Assembly (NCBI GenBank): GCA_965279255.1
Contig: OZ257146.1
Location: 1,674,001-1,738,000, forward strand
Origin: CAMFLJ01 sp965279255
Lineage (GTDB): Bacteria > Actinomycetota > Acidimicrobiia > Acidimicrobiales > Acidimicrobilacustridaceae
Reading direction: 5' to 3'
DNA length: 64,000 nt
Shown: positions 60,014-64,000 of the stretch, piece after piece
Position numbering within the stretch: the first letter of the stretch is position 1
Layout: the number at the start of each line of letters is the position of its first letter
Program-made: the position numbers and the translations under genes
Notes under the pieces: generated by a model
Told to the model about the DNA's origin: nothing
What the model saw: the letters and a program-made list of their open reading frames with translations, nothing else
The model's database searches: none

Positions 60014-61750
60014 TCAGCGACGGCGGAGCGATGCGGGAAGGGCGACGTCCCAGCCCTCGAGGAGGCTGACCGCGCCGCCGGTGGTGGTGGCGATGTCGAG
60101 ACCGCCCCCACCACCGTCCGGCTCGGGTTCCGCCGCCCGATCTCCCGCGCCCGCCAGGTGAGGCGCCGCGTCGAGTGCCCCGGCGTCGTCGCCGGCGGGT
60201 CGATCCCTCAGGTCGACGTCGACGCCGGTCAGGTCGAGCAGGACCAGACCCCGTCGGCGCTGCACCCGCCAGGCCTCACGGCCGAGCGCGTTGCGCACCT
60301 GCCACAGCAGCGTGCGCAGGCGGGGCCCGGCCCGACGCTCGTCGACCCCGGGCCACAGGGCACTCGAGAGGTCCTCGGCCGAGAGGCCGGCCGGCCCGGC
60401 GATGGCCAGCAGGTACGTCGCCAGCTCGGCATGACGGGTGAGGAAGTCGACCCGCTGGCCGTCGAGCAGCACCGCCGGGTGCCCGAGCACCTTGATCTGG
60501 AGCGCGTGCGACGGGGCGAAGAGACGGTCGTAGGCCGGGTCGGCCGCCGCCGTGCTGCGGGCGAGGCGCAACCACCGCCCACCTCGATCGCGATCGGCGG
60601 ATCCCATCGCCAGGCTGGCCCGCGTGGCCCAGTAGCGGGCACCGGCCGCCTCGAAGGCCGCCCGGGCCTCCTCCAGCACCGCTCGCGCCGCCGGGCGATC
60701 GGAGAGGCCGAGCAGCACCTCCCCCAGCTCCAGCCGGGCGAAGGCCCGCTCGATCGGGTTGGTCAGGTCGAGCACTACCCCTTCGAGGACGCTGCGGGCC
60801 GTGACGAGATCGCCGAGCTCGGCGAGGGCCGCGCCCTCGGAGTACCGCGCAAGGGCGTGCCACCAGTCGTCGCCGAGCTCCAACGCCTCGCGCTGGGCCC
60901 GACGGGCATCGACGAGCGAGCGGTGCGGCGCCCAGCGAGCGGTGTAGTCGGCGCGGAGGGTGCGCACCATGACCGAGTACCACGGGACCTCGTCGGCCTC
61001 GGCCCGGGCCAGACCACGGGCGAAGTACCTGTCGGCCTCCGCCTGGCGCCCCCGCACAGCGTCGATGACCCCGCTGAAGCCCTCGACGAGGGCGAGCTCG
61101 TTGCGGGTCTCCGACAGGGTGGCCGTCACGCCCTCGGCCGCCCGGAACAGCTGGGTGGCCCGCTCGAAGTCCCCGAGGCAGAACGCGTAGAACCCCAGGT
61201 AGACGAGGGGCGTGATGGAGTCACCCTGGTTGCCGGCGGCATCGGCGAGCAGCAGCGCATCGCGCGCCTGCTGCTCGGCTCCGACGAGATCGCCCTTGGC
61301 GTAGGAGTCGAGCGAGCCGTGGGCCGCCGCGCTGATGGCGATGTCGCTCTGGCGCCCGAGGAGCGCCTCGGCGCGCCGCCACCAGGCCACCGCTCCTGGG
61401 ATGTCGCCGTGACCGAGGGCGATGTTGGCCCGGACGTTGGCCGCCACGCCCAGGGCCTCGTCGTCACCGGCCGCCCCGAAGGCGGCCCAGGCCAGCTCGA
61501 ACATCGCCATCGCCCTGGGGTCGCCGCGGTAGGCGTCGTGGCACGCGGCCGCGGCCAGCAGCTGGGACCACGGATGCCCGACGAGGTCACGGTCGAGGAG
61601 CTCGTCGACCGAGCCGACCAGCCGGGCCGGGAGACCGGTGGTCAAGGCGACGGGGGCCAGTCGGTCGAGCTCCGCCAGGTCGGCCTCGGCGATCGAGGAC
61701 GCGGCGGTCCAGGGTGGCGTGGGAGGAAGATCGGCTGAGGTGTCGTCCAT
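60014..61750 (-). CDS. TPR protein with C-terminal SARP/OmpR-type winged-helix domain
   Basis: 578 residues from the ATG at 61750. The first about 420 residues are tandem TPR-like helical pairs (AAAACHDAYRGDPRAMAMFE, PLVYLGFYAFCLGDFERATQ, ALARYSEGAALAELGDLVTA). The following part, ALQIKVLGHPAVLLDGQRVD to WRVQRRRGLVLLD (about 425-520), matches the winged-helix DNA-binding domain of SARP/BTAD regulators, including LSSALWPGVDERRAGPRLRT. In SARPs the DNA-binding domain is normally N-terminal, so the order is reversed here. It probably senses a signal through the TPRs and regulates transcription. It is divergent from the tandem TetR gene. Confidence 0.75.
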   Translation of the reverse strand: MDDTSADLPPTPPWTAASSIAEADLAELDRLAPVALTTGLPARLVGSVDELLDRDLVGHPWSQLLAAAACHDAYRGDPRAMAMFELAWAAFGAAGDDEALGVAANVRANIALGHGDIPGAVAWWRRAEALLGRQSDIAISAAAHGSLDSYAKGDLVGAEQQARDALLLADAAGNQGDSITPLVYLGFYAFCLGDFERATQLFRAAEGVTATLSETRNELALVEGFSGVIDAVRGRQAEADRYFARGLARAEADEVPWYSVMVRTLRADYTARWAPHRSLVDARRAQREALELGDDWWHALARYSEGAALAELGDLVTARSVLEGVVLDLTNPIERAFARLELGEVLLGLSDRPAARAVLEEARAAFEAAGARYWATRASLAMGSADRDRGGRWLRLARSTAAADPAYDRLFAPSHALQIKVLGHPAVLLDGQRVDFLTRHAELATYLLAIAGPAGLSAEDLSSALWPGVDERRAGPRLRTLLWQVRNALGREAWRVQRRRGLVLLDLTGVDVDLRDRPAGDDAGALDAAPHLAGAGDRAAEPEPDGGGGGLDIATTTGGAVSLLEGWDVALPASLRRR

Positions 61751-61855
61751 GGGTGGGTGGTGTCCTCGGCGGCGGTCGCTCACATACTTGTACATGGAGG
61801 TCGCCCCGCCAACGACGTCGAACGACAGCCCACTCCATGCCGTAGAGAACGTCAA

Positions 61856-61897
61856 TGCTCAGTCGTGCTCCCTCCGCTAGACATGAGTGTTCAGTCG
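61856..61897. promoter_or_regulatory. direct repeat TGYTCAGTCG in the divergent promoter region
   Basis: TGCTCAGTCG (61856-61865) and TGTTCAGTCG (61888-61897) differ at one base and lie about three helical turns apart between the SARP-like and TetR-like genes. They could be sites for either protein. Confidence 0.4.
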
Positions 61898-61942
61898 CGG
61901 AGTGAGCGGCACACCACCCTGTGTCCCCGAGGAGGGCGAGAG

Positions 61943-63259
61943 ATGACCATCGACGATGGCCTGCCGACGACCCCGACCCGCCGCCGGATCCTCGATACCG
62001 GCTTCCGCATGTGGGTCGACGAGCCGCCCGAGGTCCTGTTCGCCGGGTTCACCGTCTCCCGTGTGGCCAAGGCCGCAGGCGTCACCCGAGCCACCTTCTA
62101 CTCCTACTGGCCATCCACCGACGCCTACCTGCAGGACATGCTGGACCACCTGCAGGACCACCGGCCGCCGGGCTACGACCGAGCGGTCGCCGACGCTGCC
62201 GGGAAGGTGGGTACGGCCGGCGCCGATGTCGTCACCCAGCTGCTCGCCGCCTGCGACCGCGAGTTCGCCATCATCTGCGCCGACCCCGCACTCCGGGTCC
62301 GCATGGCCTTCCTCTCCCAGATGGACGATCCACGGGTCGCCGAGCAGCTGCGGGCCCGCTACCGCGCCTACGAGGAGATCAAGGTCGCCGGCTACACCAG
62401 GGTGATCGAGGGATGGGGCCGGGAGCCGCGGCCGCCGCTCGACCACGAGATCATCCAGTCGGTCTTCCAGATGCTCGGCGACGGGATGGCGGCGCGGCAC
62501 CTCATCGACCCCGAGGCGATGCCGGAGCAGGCCTACGGCCTCGTCGTGCTGTCCCTGGTCATGATGCTCACCCGGCGCATCGATGACACCCGCGACCTGC
62601 CCCAGATGATCGACCAGATCAACACCTGGCCGGCCATGGGCCTGCGCCTCAGGGGCCAACAGCGGGGCGATCGGCCGCTCGTGACACCCACCCTCGACCT
62701 GTCGACGGCACGCGCCGTGGCCCAGACGGCTCGCCAGCTGCTCGGCACCATGGGGTGGTCGGAGCTCGCCCTGGGCGAGATCGCATCGGTCATGGGCCTC
62801 ACCGACGAGATGCTGCTGCGCGCCTTCGGCTCCAAGTCCGGCCTGGCCATGATGATCTTCAACCTGACCCTGACCGAGCGCTACGCCGAGATGCCCCGCA
62901 GCGGCGACCCCATCACCGATCTCCGTCGCATGCTCGTGGCGATGGCCGACGAGCTCCGTCGCATCCCTGCCCTCACCCAGTCGGTCGTCCTCCTGCTGGC
63001 CGGCATCGCCGCCATGCCGATGCCCGAGATCGCCAGCGAGCAGGATCCGGCGCCCACCCTGGTGGCCCAGGTGGAGGCGGCCCAGGCCGCGGACCAGCTC
63101 CGCTCCGACCTCGATCCGTCGGACTTCGCGTACTCCCTGGTCCGGGTGCTGCTCACCGAGAACTCGCCGCCGATCCCGGCCGCTCGATCCGGTGTCGACC
63201 TCGCTGAGCTCGTGCTGCGGGGCGCCGGCGCACCACCTCCGGCCGAGCCTTCGACCTGA
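61943..63259 (+). CDS. tandem TetR-like regulator (two TetR units in one chain)
   Basis: 438 residues from the ATG at 61943, with GGAGGG at good spacing. Two TetR-type DNA-binding regions are visible. The first is FTVSRVAKAAGVTRATFYSY (about residues 33-55). The second, about residue 265 onward, is LALGEIASVMGLTDEMLLRA followed by FGSKSGLAMMIFNLT. Each is followed by an all-helical ligand-type segment. Ordinary TetR proteins are about 200 residues with one unit and act as dimers, so this chain looks like a fused dimer. The second helix-turn-helix is less typical (TDEMLLRAFGSKSG). It is divergent from the TPR/SARP-like gene. Confidence 0.75.
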   Translation: MTIDDGLPTTPTRRRILDTGFRMWVDEPPEVLFAGFTVSRVAKAAGVTRATFYSYWPSTDAYLQDMLDHLQDHRPPGYDRAVADAAGKVGTAGADVVTQLLAACDREFAIICADPALRVRMAFLSQMDDPRVAEQLRARYRAYEEIKVAGYTRVIEGWGREPRPPLDHEIIQSVFQMLGDGMAARHLIDPEAMPEQAYGLVVLSLVMMLTRRIDDTRDLPQMIDQINTWPAMGLRLRGQQRGDRPLVTPTLDLSTARAVAQTARQLLGTMGWSELALGEIASVMGLTDEMLLRAFGSKSGLAMMIFNLTLTERYAEMPRSGDPITDLRRMLVAMADELRRIPALTQSVVLLLAGIAAMPMPEIASEQDPAPTLVAQVEAAQAADQLRSDLDPSDFAYSLVRVLLTENSPPIPAARSGVDLAELVLRGAGAPPPAEPST

Positions 63260-63264
63260 CGTCG

Positions 63265-63283
63265 GGCCGGTGACGAGCCGGCC
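63265..63283. terminator. hairpin between convergent genes
   Basis: GGCCGG and CCGGCC pair around TGACGAG between the TetR-like stop and the stop of the convergent Thr-rich protein. Short stem; moderate candidate. Confidence 0.45.
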
Positions 63284-63825
63284 TACGGCGCGGCCGCGGT
63301 CGTGGAGGTGGTCGTCGGTGCGGTGGTGGTGGTCGTCGGCGCGGTCGTCGTCGTCGTGGGTGCCGTGGTGGTGGTCGTCGGCGCCGCGGTCGTGGTGGTC
63401 GTCGGAGCGGTGGTCGTGGTGGTGCTCGACGACGTCGACGAGGTCGTGGTCGTGGCGGGCACCGAGGTGTTCGTCGGCGAGGAGTCGTCGTCGCTGCGCA
63501 GCGCCAACCAGATGAGCACGCCTGCCGCGATCACGATCGCCGCCACGAGTGCGACCAGCCCGGCCGTGGCCCAGCCCGACCGGCCGGGCTCACCCGGCGG
63601 CGGGCCGCCGGCGACCGCGCCACCGGCCGTGGCGGCACCGGCACCACCCCCGGCTGCGGCCGCATCGACGACGGGCATGGCCCGCGTCGGTTCGCCCACG
63701 GGGCCGTCGACGGCGGGGACCGCCACGGTGGGATCGCCCCCGCCACCAGCCACCGGCGGCGTGCCGGCGGGATCGGTCGGGTCGACGGGCTCGGGCGGGT
63801 TTGGTCCCTGGGACTGGTCGCTCAC
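63283..63825 (-). CDS. single-pass membrane protein with Thr-rich extracytoplasmic tail
   Basis: 180 residues from the GTG at 63825. The N-terminal about 85 residues are Pro/Gly/Ala-rich and probably cytoplasmic. One membrane helix follows (WATAGLVALVAAIVIAAGVL), then an acidic turn LRSDDDSSPTNT and a tail of about 65 residues made almost only of Thr, with Ala-Pro breaks. The tail resembles the linkers of the exported proteins at 9187 and 13972 and may be glycosylated. No family is recognised. It is 10 bases upstream-adjacent to the anti-sigma-like gene's stop on the same strand. Confidence 0.65.
   Translation of the reverse strand: MSDQSQGPNPPEPVDPTDPAGTPPVAGGGGDPTVAVPAVDGPVGEPTRAMPVVDAAAAGGGAGAATAGGAVAGGPPPGEPGRSGWATAGLVALVAAIVIAAGVLIWLALRSDDDSSPTNTSVPATTTTSSTSSSTTTTTAPTTTTTAAPTTTTTAPTTTTTAPTTTTTAPTTTSTTAAAP
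63297..63434 (-). repeat. tandem ACC/ACG repeat encoding the Thr-rich tail
   Basis: On the minus strand, repeated blocks of five or so Thr codons alternating with GC(C/G)CC(G/C) encode TTTTTAP/TTTTTAAP units. It is an in-frame low-complexity repeat. Confidence 0.75.
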
Positions 63826-63835
63826 CCGGCCGATG

Positions 63836-64000
63836 CTAGGAGCCGACCGGCGAGGCTGCAGGGACGAGCTCGAACCACACGGTCTTCCCCTCGGACTCCT
63901 GGTCCACCCCCCACTCGTCGGCCAGCTCGGCGACGATGCGCAGGCCGCGCCCGGAGATGGCCTGAGGTAGGTGGTCGCGCACGTGAGGCAGGTCGTGGCT
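63836..64000 (-). CDS. anti-sigma-factor-like HATPase (C-terminal end only)
   Basis: The last 54 codons of a gene entering from the right edge. The segment GRGLRIVAELADEWGV followed by EGKTVWFELVP matches the end of the GHKL/HATPase domain of RsbW/SpoIIAB-type serine kinases and SpoIIE-associated ATPases, where GRGL is part of the ATP lid region. Such proteins hold or release sigma factors or phosphorylate anti-anti-sigma factors. The N-terminal part and partners lie outside the window. Confidence 0.7.
   Translation of the reverse strand, partial: SHDLPHVRDHLPQAISGRGLRIVAELADEWGVDQESEGKTVWFELVPAASPVGS

Overview
The window is about 70% GC, uses GTG starts freely, and carries actinobacterial markers: an F420/FMN-type PPOX protein, a mycothiol-type maleylpyruvate isomerase family protein, and exported proteins with long Thr/Pro linkers. 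This suggests a high-GC actinobacterium, and the Thr-rich exported proteins would fit class Acidimicrobiia. That placement is inference; no rRNA or tRNA gene is present to confirm it.

Layout. 1-4172: housekeeping genes (oligoendopeptidase F, SRPBCC protein, a WYL regulator divergent from a PPOX gene across a perfect palindrome, a maleylpyruvate isomerase-like protein). 4197-8976: a thiamine salvage operon on the minus strand (TPP riboswitch, thiamine pyrophosphokinase, lipoprotein binding protein, fused permease, ATPase), with a very strong hairpin between binding protein and permease. 9187-14880: exported proteins (beta-helix/NPCBM protein, a DUF4012 membrane protein, a small LPYTG surface protein, a CAP-domain lipoprotein). 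14936-28588: exopolysaccharide cluster A, with two near-duplicate initiating sugar transferases, a duplicated GT2 pair, a GT26 enzyme, GT4 enzymes, two epimerases, a Wzy-like ligase/polymerase, a Wzz protein with a degenerate kinase domain, and a flippase. 28670-34612: one gene for a 1,980-residue secreted protein with four malectin-like domains and a beta-propeller. 34978-47224: exopolysaccharide cluster B, with a second polymerase-like protein, GT4 enzymes, two sulfotransferases, a polysaccharide pyruvyltransferase, an ABC exporter, a Wzz/BY-kinase and a third initiating transferase.

47356-53317: a DUF1269 protein, a second DUF4012 + LPYTG cassette built like the first, and a DUF6351-like lipoprotein. 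53500-56950: a stretch of visibly lower GC with a glycosyltransferase-like gene, another O-antigen-ligase-like gene and a methyltransferase, probably acquired. 56989-64000: a 44-residue membrane protein, a GH63-like glycosidase, a TPR protein with a C-terminal transcription-factor-like domain divergent from a tandem TetR-like regulator, a Thr-rich membrane protein, and the end of an anti-sigma-like ATPase.

How the genes fit together. The centre of the window is a composite surface-polysaccharide locus encoding at least two assembly lines, one of which should make a sulfated and pyruvylated polymer. Two matching DUF4012/LPYTG cassettes bracket the locus, and exported carbohydrate-binding proteins sit beside and within it.
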